Shown: piece after piece, positions 17,640-25,558 of the stretch
Layout: each line of letters begins with the position of its first letter
Numbering within the stretch: the stretch's first letter is position 1
NCBI RefSeq assembly: GCF_004125825.1
Contig: NZ_QQWI01000004.1
Location: 124,001 to 188,000 of the forward strand
Length of the DNA stretch: 64,000 bases
Direction of reading: 5' to 3'
Origin: Fusibacter sp. A1
Lineage (GTDB): Bacteria; Bacillota; Clostridia; Peptostreptococcales; Acidaminobacteraceae
Position numbers and translations under genes: made by a program
Notes under the pieces: model-generated
What the model was told of the DNA's origin: nothing
What the model saw: only the letters and a program-made list of their open reading frames with translations
Database searches by the model: none

Positions 17640-17679
17640 AAAACGGCCCACCACCTTGACTTGGGTGGGAGGCCGTTTT
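17638..17679 (+). terminator. Intrinsic terminator of the gpx-MarR operon
   Basis: A strong G+C-rich hairpin (AAACGGCC pairing with GGCCGTTT, inner CCACC/GGTGG) followed by T. Confidence 0.9.
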
Positions 17680-17731
17680 CATATCGTCTTAAAAGACATC
17701 TTCCAATCAGAGCAAATTGGGCCTCACTCGA

Positions 17732-17811
17732 ATCCTCAAATCCTCAAATCCTCCAATCTTCTAATCTTCTAATCTTCTAATCTTCCAATCTTCCAATCTT
17801 CTAATCCTCTA
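17732..17811. repeat. Octanucleotide tandem repeat, ten copies
   Basis: Ten head-to-tail 8-bp units of the form ATCYTCYA. The first three run ATCCTCAA, ATCCTCAA, ATCCTCCA; the next six alternate ATCTTCTA and ATCTTCCA; the last is ATCCTCTA. The array overlaps the last three codons and stop codon of the minus-strand gene 17801-18427. Confidence 0.9.
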
Positions 17812-18427
17812 AATTGTCGATAACCATCAAATTACCGAATCCGTTCGGCTCGTTCATCACGTCCTCAAAGATGTCGTCGATGATCATAGATAAGTCTTCA
17901 ACATACTCATATATTGGTTCACCTTCTGGGTATGTTACATAATCCTGAACATCATCTAATATATAAAGCTTTCCTTGCGCATGGAATATTTCCCATCCCT
18001 CAACTTCTTCATCGATGATTACCGGTCTGAACTTCACAGTGATCACTGCCTTATACAGCGGCATCTCAGACATGTCCTCAATACCCTCAAGGTCAGCTAG
18101 CGCTACAAAGTCTATCAGATTCTCCGAATAGGCGGTCACATTGAGTAGCAAGTAATCAGACTTCGTTTTTTTACCCTTACCTACGTCAAAATTGCTCCAT
18201 TCGAAGTTGCCGGCATCGTCGAGCACATCTTCATAGTTGCTGATATCGTATGCGTCAAAATCGTCTCCTACCCTATCGACTCCTTTGGAATATTTCCAGT
18301 GGGTCATAAAGAATTCATTCTCCAAATCCACCGTTCTTCCAGTCTCGTCGAAAACAGGATCAGCATATAGACCGCTCATGCCCACTAAAAGCATCAGAAC
18401 CATCACCATGCTTAAAATTCTTTTCAT
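17801..18427 (-). CDS. Secreted acidic protein of unknown function, 208 aa
   Basis: An exported protein with a signal peptide (residues 1-22, cleavage near GLYAD) and no lipobox. The mature part is strongly acidic, with aromatic residues and beta-strand-like stretches (DYLLLNVTAYSENLIDFVALAD, YKAVITVKFRPVIID, EGWEIFHAQGKLYIL). I do not recognise a family. The ATG at 18427 has GAGGAGG at good spacing; an upstream in-frame ATG at 18442 does not. Its 3' end runs into the octanucleotide repeat: each repeat unit read on this strand can supply TAG or extend the frame, so copy-number change could alter only the last few residues. Single-gene unit. Confidence 0.6.
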   Translation of the reverse strand: MKRILSMVMVLMLLVGMSGLYADPVFDETGRTVDLENEFFMTHWKYSKGVDRVGDDFDAYDISNYEDVLDDAGNFEWSNFDVGKGKKTKSDYLLLNVTAYSENLIDFVALADLEGIEDMSEMPLYKAVITVKFRPVIIDEEVEGWEIFHAQGKLYILDDVQDYVTYPEGEPIYEYVEDLSMIIDDIFEDVMNEPNGFGNLMVIDNLED

Positions 18428-18574
18428 GATATACCTCCTCACAACTGTTTACATCTGTCTTTCCTAATCTATACGCGTTCCAGTCAAGCCCAAAATCAGT
18501 TGAGATATGCTCTTCTTATTATACGTATAGGGCGACATAATTCCGAGGTGGTTCAAAGAATTTTTCGATTTTTT

Positions 18575-20500
18575 TTAAATCACCCTGCTCTTGCTCATCA
18601 AATAGGTCGAACGATTGGACGGATCCGTCTTAAACTTCTCTCTCTCTTTCACAACCCACTCCGGAGCCGGTTCATACCCCGAAAACTTGGTTTCAAAGTA
18701 TCCTTTTCCAGAAGTGTAGGCGTGCACTTCAAGTGCGTAGTTGTGACTGAGTTCGATAGGGACCGTGCCTGAGATCAAATAGTTACCATCCTTGATGATC
18801 GGTTCGTCAAAGGTCGCTTTCATTCTCGAAAGGTCGGCGATTGATTTTCCAATCTTATCAAGCGGCACGCTTAGGTCAAACCTGCTGATCGGCCACAACA
18901 GATAGGTGCCTGCTCGTCTTATCGCTTCGAAAAGGACAAGCGGCGCAAGATCCCTGTAGTCTTTAGGAGAACTGCAGACACTACTGAACATGTAGCTGAT
19001 CAGCTCCACCTTCATGTCTGTGATTTCCCAGCCTAAAAGCCCTTGGTCCAAAAATTCGAATACGCCTTCTTCCACCGCATTCTGAAAGGTCTGCTTCAGG
19101 TATCCTGTGGTGATAAGGGACTCATACACGATCCCAGAACCGATCGGTAGCGGACTTACCCTAAAACCGACAGCGGCATGAAAAGGAAGCCCCTCTTCAT
19201 ACATACGTACTTCGTAGCTTGCTTGAGACTTAAGCGTCTCCATATAGATGGTCATCGGGTCCTTATAGGTCACTGAAAGGTCGAACCTGCGCAGCAGCAT
19301 CTCATAAACAATATCCATCTGGACAAAGCCAAACAGCTTCAGGTAGATGTCGTCGTTGAACTCATTGAGTTCAAATTCAAGGTAAGGATCCGCTTCTGAG
19401 AGTATTTCGAGTGCGTCGAGGAGCTGTTTTCTTTTCGAAAACTTTTCCGGCAGTATTTTCACCTTTAAGGTCGGCTTAGCAAGTTGCTCGCCAGTGACCG
19501 TTTGGTCTATCCCGAATGAGCTGCCCATAGGATAGTGCTGAAGCCCTTGAACGATGCCGATATCTCCAGCATATAACCTGTCCACTTTCACCAGCTCCCC
19601 GTCGATGAGCGCTTCAATTTTAGTAATCTTGTCCTCACCGATGAGTTCTCTGACTCCAATATGTCCAGTAGTCAGTTTGATAAAGGATTCCTTTGTCTTC
19701 ACATGGTTTCTTTGCACCTTGAAGACGATTCCGCCAAGGGCTTCCTCACTATTATAGGCAGGCGCATCCATCAGCTTATGGATGGCTTCTAGGCAGCCCG
19801 AAATACCCACGCCATGCATCGCGCTCCCAAATAGCAGCGGGTAGACTTGGCATGTCGACATTAAGGTGCGTATGACCTCTTCCATCATCTTGCGGTTCAG
19901 TTCGCCGCTTAGATACCTTTCAAAGAAAGCGTCATCGTAAAGGGCCAACCGCTCGGCGAGGCTCTCATGATCGATTCCGAAAAGGTCGCTCACGGCGGCA
20001 CCTCTAGCCCCTTCATCAGTAACTGTTTGAAGTGGCAGTGACCTGTCTGTTAGTAACTTGTCGATATCCTCAAAAACATCCACAAGCTTGACGCCCATCC
20101 GATCAATTTTGTTGATAAAGATAAGAGTAGGCACCTTTTGCCTTTTCAGTGCCTGAAAGAGCAGCTTGGTATGCGACTGCACGGATTCCTTTGCCGAAAT
20201 CACGAGGATCGCCGCGTCAAGCACCAGCATCGATCGTTCCACCTCGGCAACAAAGTCCACATGACCCGGTGTATCGATGATATTGATTTTCTCACCGGCG
20301 TGCATAAAGGAAATCGGTGCCGACATGATCGATATGCCGCGCTCGCGTTCGAGGTCCATCGTGTCCGTGTGCGTGTTGCCGTCATCTACACGTCCTGCCG
20401 ACCTAATGACGCCAGTATGGTATAAAAGCTGTTCTGTAAGTGTTGTTTTACCTGCATCCACATGTGCGTAAATGCCTATGTTCTTGATAATTTTATTCAT
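18575..20500 (-). CDS. Tet(M)-type ribosomal protection GTPase (EF-G-like)
   Basis: A 641-residue translational GTPase, the length of Tet(M) (639). The G domain has G1 AHVDAGKTTL, G2 in RERGISI, G3 DTPGHVDF and G4 NKIDRMG; domain IV-V follows with SSPKDYRDLAPLVLFEAI and a C-terminus like that of Tet proteins. Tet(M) relatives bind the ribosome and eject tetracycline; this one is divergent, so an intrinsic or other ribosome-protection role is possible. The Met at 20500 aligns with the Tet(M) N-terminus, but its nearest RBS (AAAGG) is 15 bases away; starts at 20515 or 20545 are alternatives. A short leader ORF lies upstream at 20566-20637. Confidence 0.85.
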   Translation of the reverse strand: MNKIIKNIGIYAHVDAGKTTLTEQLLYHTGVIRSAGRVDDGNTHTDTMDLERERGISIMSAPISFMHAGEKINIIDTPGHVDFVAEVERSMLVLDAAILVISAKESVQSHTKLLFQALKRQKVPTLIFINKIDRMGVKLVDVFEDIDKLLTDRSLPLQTVTDEGARGAAVSDLFGIDHESLAERLALYDDAFFERYLSGELNRKMMEEVIRTLMSTCQVYPLLFGSAMHGVGISGCLEAIHKLMDAPAYNSEEALGGIVFKVQRNHVKTKESFIKLTTGHIGVRELIGEDKITKIEALIDGELVKVDRLYAGDIGIVQGLQHYPMGSSFGIDQTVTGEQLAKPTLKVKILPEKFSKRKQLLDALEILSEADPYLEFELNEFNDDIYLKLFGFVQMDIVYEMLLRRFDLSVTYKDPMTIYMETLKSQASYEVRMYEEGLPFHAAVGFRVSPLPIGSGIVYESLITTGYLKQTFQNAVEEGVFEFLDQGLLGWEITDMKVELISYMFSSVCSSPKDYRDLAPLVLFEAIRRAGTYLLWPISRFDLSVPLDKIGKSIADLSRMKATFDEPIIKDGNYLISGTVPIELSHNYALEVHAYTSGKGYFETKFSGYEPAPEWVVKEREKFKTDPSNRSTYLMSKSRVI

Positions 20501-20565
20501 TAAGATAAGATTCATCCTTTCAGTTGAGGACAAATCAGAGTGCATTCTAAAGGCAAATCTCTATG

Positions 20566-20637
20566 CTATGAAGACACAACCTGGTTCATCCATTTCGTGT
20601 TCGAGTTCTCGTTTAAAAGTTTCATAATCTTTCTCAT
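20566..20637 (-). CDS. Candidate 23-residue leader peptide before the Tet(M)-like gene
   Basis: A short open frame (MRKIMKLLNENSNTKW then MNQVVSS and TAG) with AAGGAG placed 7 bases before its ATG. It lies in the roughly 250-bp leader of the ribosomal-protection gene and ends 65 bp before the favoured start. Known tet(M) genes use a leader peptide for transcription attenuation in response to tetracycline. Here the position and RBS are seen; the attenuation role is inferred and no convincing alternative hairpins were found by eye. Confidence 0.4.
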   Translation of the reverse strand: MRKIMKLLNENSNTKWMNQVVSS

Positions 20638-20747
20638 ATTTTTTCTCCTTTTCTATTTGAAGTTTATCTATAGTTATTGTCACCACGTCAATCATATCTC
20701 AAATTTCGCTTTTCATCTCCTGTCTTACTATGGAAAAAACAGCTATA

Positions 20748-21632
20748 TCAAAAGAATAGCGGCTGCATATAATTAAGAACCGTCCCAGCAACTATCATCC
20801 CCATCGCGATATAGAGGACAAATCCCACAAGCAGTCTTGTCGACATGACGCCCTTAAGCATGATCATTTCGGGTAGCGACAGTCCCGCCACAGACAGAAT
20901 GAAAGCGATACCCGTACCTAGCCCTAAGCCGCTGCCGATCAGCCCAGCTGCTATAGGTACTCCCACAGCGATACCCGAATAGAGGGGGATTCCCACAAGC
21001 ACAGCAAGAAGTACTTGGGAGGAGCTGGTGCTGTTTTCAAGAAGCGCGCTCATGAATCCTAGGTCTCTGTTGTGAAGCACACTTCCTATCAATATGCCCA
21101 CCACAAGCATGGGCAAAATCTTTTTAAGTAGTCTAAGGCTGTCTTTAAAGGCATAGCCCACTCTCTCTTTAAAGTTTTCAATATAGGGATTAGCGATGTC
21201 CTTCATCGCTTTATCGGTGATCAGCTCATAGCCTATGCCTGTTTTCTCCATCAAAAATCCACCCAAGATGCCAAGCAGCAGACTGAATGTGAGGTAAAAG
21301 AGCGCGAGTTTCCATCCGAAGAGTTGCCATACCATCACAAATGCGACTTCGTGCACAAGCGGTGAGGTGATCAGAAAAGAAAATGACAGACCGGGCTTCA
21401 GTGCCATTTGTGAGATTCCTAAAAAAATCGGCACTGACGAACAACTGCAAAATGGTGTGATCGCTCCAATCAGGCTACCAAGCGCATATCCTTTGACCCC
21501 CTTGGTCTTGCTGAGAAGATCGACCAGCACATGGGGCTTTAAGCTTAGTCTGATCGTGGTCGTCAGTGTCGCCATCCCAAGAATCAAAACCGGTAGCAGT
21601 ATCATTTCCTGAATAAAGAAGTTAAAGTCCAT
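20748..21632 (-). CDS. Permease of the DUF318/ArsP_1 family (PF03773)
   Basis: A 294-residue membrane protein with about eight hydrophobic helices. The family hallmark TPFCSCSSVPIFLG lies near residue 60, and a similar second-repeat motif, VGIPLYSGIAVGVPIAAG, near residue 210. PF03773 includes the organoarsenical exporter ArsP and many uncharacterised permeases; the CSC motif points to a soft metal or thiol-reactive substrate. The ATG at 21632 has AGGAGG; the in-frame ATG at 21677 overlaps the operator. It lies downstream of the MarR-family gene 21728-22156, and both have the same GTTGC-N5-GCAAC operator upstream, so joint control is likely. Confidence 0.85.
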   Translation of the reverse strand: MDFNFFIQEMILLPVLILGMATLTTTIRLSLKPHVLVDLLSKTKGVKGYALGSLIGAITPFCSCSSVPIFLGISQMALKPGLSFSFLITSPLVHEVAFVMVWQLFGWKLALFYLTFSLLLGILGGFLMEKTGIGYELITDKAMKDIANPYIENFKERVGYAFKDSLRLLKKILPMLVVGILIGSVLHNRDLGFMSALLENSTSSSQVLLAVLVGIPLYSGIAVGVPIAAGLIGSGLGLGTGIAFILSVAGLSLPEMIMLKGVMSTRLLVGFVLYIAMGMIVAGTVLNYMQPLFF

Positions 21633-21670
21633 AAGTATCCTCCTAAATTTAAATGTTGTTATAATCATAA

Positions 21671-21685
21671 GTTGCACTATGCAAC
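21671..21685. promoter_or_regulatory. Operator GTTGC-N5-GCAAC before the permease gene
   Basis: A 15-bp palindrome 39 bp upstream of the permease start, next to a possible -10 (TATAAC). The same arms with a different 5-base centre occur upstream of the MarR gene at 22189-22203. Confidence 0.7.
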
Positions 21686-21727
21686 TATATCGGTAAAATG
21701 AAAACTACTTTTTCAAGTAGCCTTATC

Positions 21728-22156
21728 TCAGCAACAATCAAGTTGATTGATCGCCTTTATCAAAAGCGCAAGCGCATCCATGATTTTTTCCTGTTCTTGA
21801 GCAGTGAGTGAGTTCACCAACGTCTCATAATAGGCATCCATCGTGTCTTCTATCGATAGATAGGTATCTTTGCCCTTGCCGCTTAGGTGCAGGGTGAAAT
21901 ACCTTCTATCCTCTGGGTTCTCCAGCCGCTCGATTAGTCCCCTGTCCACCAGATTGGAGACGTGCCTGCTAGTGGTGCTCTTGTCAAGATTCAACCTTTG
22001 CGCCAGATCGTTGACAGATAGGCCATCCAAATCACCCACTTCTGTAAGGGCGTGGCACTGAACAAGTGATAGCTCACAGCACTTGGTCTGCTGCTCTTCA
22101 AGTAGTCCCATTTTTTGAATCAACTCGCGAAACTGATTTCTGATCAACTGTTTCAT
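21728..22156 (-). CDS. Cysteine-rich MarR-family repressor
   Basis: A 142-residue winged-helix regulator with the MarR core DLAQRLNLDKSTTSRHVSNL and wing ENPEDRRYFTLHLS. It has unusual cysteines: Cys26-Cys27 and Cys34 near the N-terminal dimer helix, and a terminal Cys141-Cys142 pair, which could bind a metal or metalloid or act as a redox switch. The ATG at 22156 has AAGGAGGA 6 bases upstream. Palindromes of one sequence class sit in its own promoter and before the downstream permease gene, so it probably represses both and is released by the permease substrate (inference). Confidence 0.85.
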   Translation of the reverse strand: MKQLIRNQFRELIQKMGLLEEQQTKCCELSLVQCHALTEVGDLDGLSVNDLAQRLNLDKSTTSRHVSNLVDRGLIERLENPEDRRYFTLHLSGKGKDTYLSIEDTMDAYYETLVNSLTAQEQEKIMDALALLIKAINQLDCC

Positions 22157-22174
22157 ATCGTCCTCCTTACATTC

Positions 22175-22203
22175 ATTATAGCACAACTGTTGCTATATGC
22201 AAC
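22175..22203 (-). promoter_or_regulatory. Promoter and operator of the MarR-permease locus
   Basis: On the minus strand, TATAAT (22175-22180) with a -35-like TTGCAT (22197-22202) at 16-base spacing. The palindrome GTTGC-TATAT-GCAAC (22189-22203) covers the -35 element, a classic repressor position. Confidence 0.7.
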
Positions 22204-22211
22204 TATAAAAT

Positions 22212-22244
22212 TAAAATGAATCAAGCTATTTTCAGCTTGATTCA
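22212..22244 (-). terminator. Terminator overlapping the diguanylate cyclase stop codon
   Basis: A perfect 11-bp stem (22217-22227 with 22234-22244) and 6-base loop, followed by a U-rich tail on the minus strand. The upstream arm contains the last three codons and part of the stop codon of the gene at 22232-24010. Confidence 0.85.
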
Positions 22245-24010
22245 TCATCATTCATTAGTCTAGAAAATTCCTTTTCAAACCTCATCGTCCAGTCGTGGAA
22301 GCAGATGGACTTTATTTCTGCCAATATGAGGTTTTCGAACTTGTTGCTGAGTTTGGTCATCGATTCGGTGATACGGCCCTGTATATGGTTAAGCGCTTCT
22401 TCATTCGCACCCGAAATGAGAACGATAAAGGTCAGATCGTCATACCTACCTATAAAGTCACCGGTTCTTGTAAGGCTTAAGAGGATTCCGGCAGTCTGCT
22501 TGATAAACTGGTTCAAAATTGCAAATTCCTTTACGATCAGTGTCTCAAGGCTTATTCTAACTACCGCATAACTTCGATCGAGTTTTCTTAAATCGACGTG
22601 CAGCTGTTTGGTCTTGTTGACAATCGCTTTTCTTGTGTAGACGCCTGTGAGCCTGTCTATCGCCATTCGTCCATGAAGCTCGTCGTCATAGATGGTCACC
22701 CTGTTCCTACCACTGTTCTTGGACTCGTAAAGCGCCTTGTCTGCAAAAACAACTCCCTTGTCAAACATCTCATCGCTGTTGGCACTTACCTCGCTGATTC
22801 CACCGCTTACCGTCACCACCAAAGACCCGCTACCGAAGGAGATGGTGGTGTTCTCCAAAACGATTCTGATATCGTTGATCAGTTTGAAGGTACCTTCTGT
22901 TGACATGGATGTGATGATAATAAACTCCTCACCGCCATACCTGCCCACTATGCCGTTTTCGCCGATGCCGTTTTCGATCACTTCGGCGACGGTTCTGATT
23001 ACGATATCACCGACATCATGACCATAAGAGTCGTTCACCTTCTTGAACTTGTCGATATCGAGCATGCACACCGAATACGGAGAATCGGGTCCGACCCTAT
23101 CGAATAGCACATTCGTCATGTTCTTAAAGTTTCTTCTGTTATTGAGACCGGTAAGGGGATCCTTGTTGGCTAAAAAATTGAGTTCCCGTTCGTATAGATG
23201 CTGCTGTGTGATATTGGAGACAATACAGAAGTTACCTTCAAAATAGTGAGAGTCATTATAGATCGCGACAAATCTCAACCTTAAGAAAATCTTCTTTCCG
23301 GTCACCCGATTGAATATTTCTGTTTGTATCGTCGCAACTCCTTCTGTGATCATTTCTTTCCAGATATGCTTGTGTAGCTGGGCATTGACACCGAGATATT
23401 CTAGAAGCCGCTTGCCCCTTACCTCGTCCTTGCTTTCAAAGCCAAGATACTCAAGCAGTTTTTTGTTGATGCTTCCCAGCCGCTGAACCTCGATCACCTG
23501 CTCGATGAACTTGTCATCGATCTCATCCGGTATCAAGGCGATTTGGGGCAGTATCTGAAAGAAATAGCCTTCGGTCGAATACTCGAAAAACGCGTTGATC
23601 TGCTTCTCACGCTGAGTCAGCGCATCCTTGGCCTTTACCATCTCTGTGATGTTGTATCCCATGGCGATGATGCTTTCCACCTCACCTGCGATGGTCATCG
23701 GTTTCAGCACAAAATCGATTTCAAACGACTCGCCGTTCTTATCCAAGTGGGTTCCGCCGAACCTCATGGTTTCTTCCGAACTGAACACATGCCCCAAAGT
23801 GAACATCAGCTCGTTTTGCATCTCTTCTGATTGATGCCACCAGGGAAGATCCCAGGCCGCCTTTCCTATGAGCTCCTCAAGAGGAAGGCCCGAAAAATCG
23901 AGCATCGCCTTATTGGCAAGCATCAAGGTGGAATCTGTGGTCAGAACCACCACCATCATGTTCAGCTCATCAAATATATTTTTGTAGATTTCTGTTGTAT
24001 TCTTATCCAT
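22232..24010 (-). CDS. Diguanylate cyclase with two PAS domains and a second degenerate GGDEF
   Basis: A 592-residue cytoplasmic signalling protein. It has PAS 1 (about 5-120), PAS 2 (about 135-265), a catalytic GGDEF domain (about 280-440) with active-site GRYGGEEF, and a second GGDEF-like domain (about 440-585) whose site reads GRYDDLTF, so it is inactive and perhaps regulatory. No RxxD inhibitory site is seen five residues before GGEEF. It would make cyclic di-GMP in response to a PAS-sensed cue. The start at 24010 has GGAG 6 bases upstream; earlier in-frame ATGs contain the RBS. No transmembrane segment. Monocistronic, ending in a terminator that overlaps its stop. Confidence 0.9.
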   Translation of the reverse strand: MDKNTTEIYKNIFDELNMMVVVLTTDSTLMLANKAMLDFSGLPLEELIGKAAWDLPWWHQSEEMQNELMFTLGHVFSSEETMRFGGTHLDKNGESFEIDFVLKPMTIAGEVESIIAMGYNITEMVKAKDALTQREKQINAFFEYSTEGYFFQILPQIALIPDEIDDKFIEQVIEVQRLGSINKKLLEYLGFESKDEVRGKRLLEYLGVNAQLHKHIWKEMITEGVATIQTEIFNRVTGKKIFLRLRFVAIYNDSHYFEGNFCIVSNITQQHLYERELNFLANKDPLTGLNNRRNFKNMTNVLFDRVGPDSPYSVCMLDIDKFKKVNDSYGHDVGDIVIRTVAEVIENGIGENGIVGRYGGEEFIIITSMSTEGTFKLINDIRIVLENTTISFGSGSLVVTVSGGISEVSANSDEMFDKGVVFADKALYESKNSGRNRVTIYDDELHGRMAIDRLTGVYTRKAIVNKTKQLHVDLRKLDRSYAVVRISLETLIVKEFAILNQFIKQTAGILLSLTRTGDFIGRYDDLTFIVLISGANEEALNHIQGRITESMTKLSNKFENLILAEIKSICFHDWTMRFEKEFSRLMNDDESS

Positions 24011-24085
24011 AGTCATCTCCATTAATTTTAGGTCGAACCTTTATCAGACATATACCCTACCGGACAAGAACTTATGCATGATCTT

Positions 24086-24112
24086 TAAAAGCATCCGCCT
24101 TAAGGGATGCCT
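24086..24112 (-). terminator. Intrinsic terminator after the nitroreductase gene
   Basis: A 6-bp stem GCATCC/GGATGC (24091-24096 with 24105-24110) followed by UUUU on the minus strand. Confidence 0.65.
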
Positions 24113-24118
24113 ATTGGT

Positions 24119-24676
24119 TTAAACGTAATTGACCGTGTTTTCGCGTCTCTTTGGAGCCTTTTGACCGCTGATCTTTTTATGCCCGAGAGTCACCGCATAG
24201 TAGGGGCTGTAGCCTTTAGGAAGCTTAAGCCTCTTTATCAGCTCAGGACCCTCTTGACTTTTAAAGGCATACTGCACCAAGGCCACCCAACAGGTCCCAA
24301 GCCCTAAGGATTCGGCGGCGATCAGCATATTCTGTGTCGCTGCGGCGCAGTCCGTTTTGGGATTCATAGACGCCTCTTCACCGGATATGATCATGACAAC
24401 CGATGCGTGGTAGAAGATATCGAAGTTTTCTTTTGCGGCCATCTTTCTAAAAGTTTCCACTTCACTGTTTTCCATAAGCTTTAAAGAAGCCTTGTTTAAG
24501 TCTTCCACCAGACTTCTGTCCTTAAGCACCGTGATATGCCATGGTTGCGTGTTGTGGGCGCTCGGAGCATAAAGACCCGCTTCGATGATCTGTTCGATAT
24601 CCTCCTGTCTGACCGCCTCATCTGTATATTTCCTAGTGGATCTACGCGATTTGATGCATTCGATAGTCGTGTTCAT
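24119..24676 (-). CDS. Nitroreductase family flavoprotein
   Basis: A 185-residue FMN-dependent oxidoreductase. The FMN-binding N-terminus SRRSTRKYTDEAV, the motif APSAHNTQPWH, and the later GLGTCWVALVQ and YYAVTLGHKK segments are typical of the NfsB/NfnB-like superfamily. Members reduce nitro groups, quinones or enones with NAD(P)H; the substrate cannot be set here. The ATG at 24676 has AAGGAGA upstream, while a start at 24694 falls into the terminator of the preceding ECF operon. It lies after that operon but is separated from it by a terminator. Confidence 0.88.
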   Translation of the reverse strand: MNTTIECIKSRRSTRKYTDEAVRQEDIEQIIEAGLYAPSAHNTQPWHITVLKDRSLVEDLNKASLKLMENSEVETFRKMAAKENFDIFYHASVVMIISGEEASMNPKTDCAAATQNMLIAAESLGLGTCWVALVQYAFKSQEGPELIKRLKLPKGYSPYYAVTLGHKKISGQKAPKRRENTVNYV

Positions 24677-24695
24677 TGTATTCTCCTTGTCCAAG

Positions 24696-24720
24696 TAAAA
24701 AACCTCTCTTTGAGAGGTTT
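24696..24720 (-). terminator. Intrinsic terminator of the ECF transporter operon
   Basis: A hairpin AAACCTCTC/GAGAGGTTT with 6 U on the minus strand, just after the EcfT stop. Confidence 0.9.
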
Positions 24721-24724
24721 CAAT

Positions 24725-25558
24725 TTATAAGAATGGGTTATAGAATCTGGAATGGTTGATAAAGAGTGACACGGATATCGAAAGGGCGAATAGTCCTATC
24801 GAAACAGCCAGTGCGACTCCATCTTCTTTTGTCATCTTCTTCGTCGTATACCAGGTTCTTCGCTTATGCTTGCCGAAGCCTCTTAAATCCATCGCGTTGC
24901 TGATCAGTTCGATTCGGTCAAGCGTCGAAAAAATCAGCGGTACGACGATCAAAAGCGCATTCTTGAACCGCTCCTTAAGGGGTGCCTTATGCGACAGGTC
25001 GAGTCCTCTGGCCTGCTGTGCCTGGGAGATGTTGTTGTAGTCTCTTTGCACATCAGGAAAATACCTAAGTGTCAACGCGACAGCGGTCGCCGCCTTATAG
25101 GGAACCCCGATCCTGTTAAGCGACGAAGCGAACTCGCTCGGATTGGTCGTCAAGAGGAACATGATGCCAAAGGGAACCACAGACACGTATTTCATGAGTT
25201 TGGTGCCTTGATAGAACAGTTGCTCAGCAGTTACCGTGTACCTTCCGACGATGGTGAACAGCTCATGCCTTGTTCCATACAGCTGCACACCCAGTTCGGG
25301 TGAAAAAAGATAGGTGATGACCGCATTGGTCAGTACAAAGGCTGCGACATAGATCACCATGATCTTGATCTGTTTGAAGGTTATCTTCGATATTCTAAGA
25401 AGATACATTGAGAACACGATCATAAACGCAATGACTCTGGTGTCATAGGAAAACATCACCGCAAACGTCAGAAATAAGAATGCGATCAGTTTTGTCAGTC
25501 CGCTAAGCCTGTGTATGGGGGTGTCCATGATCTGATAAGAAAAGAGTTTGTTTTTCAT
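24725..25558 (-). CDS. ecfT: ECF transporter T component (EcfT/CbiQ-like)
   Basis: A 277-residue membrane scaffold of an energy-coupling-factor importer, with about five hydrophobic segments in the N-terminal half and again at the end. The two coupling helices carry the Ala-Arg-X signatures: QQARGLDLSH (about 180) and AMDLRGFGKHKRRTW (about 240), which dock on the ATPase subunits. The start overlaps the stop of the ATPase gene (ATGA), so translation is coupled. It serves the S component encoded by the first gene of this operon. It is followed by a strong terminator. Confidence 0.9.
   Translation of the reverse strand: MKNKLFSYQIMDTPIHRLSGLTKLIAFLFLTFAVMFSYDTRVIAFMIVFSMYLLRISKITFKQIKIMVIYVAAFVLTNAVITYLFSPELGVQLYGTRHELFTIVGRYTVTAEQLFYQGTKLMKYVSVVPFGIMFLLTTNPSEFASSLNRIGVPYKAATAVALTLRYFPDVQRDYNNISQAQQARGLDLSHKAPLKERFKNALLIVVPLIFSTLDRIELISNAMDLRGFGKHKRRTWYTTKKMTKEDGVALAVSIGLFALSISVSLFINHSRFYNPFL

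Noticed and set aside
17732-17811. CRISPR array
   Set aside because: Units are 8 bp with no spacers and no cas genes nearby.
20540-20776. Plus-strand frame of 78 codons between the Tet(M)-like and permease genes
   Set aside because: Low-complexity, Phe-rich translation with no RBS, overlapping the leader of the minus-strand Tet(M)-like gene; the minus-strand leader ORF fits better.
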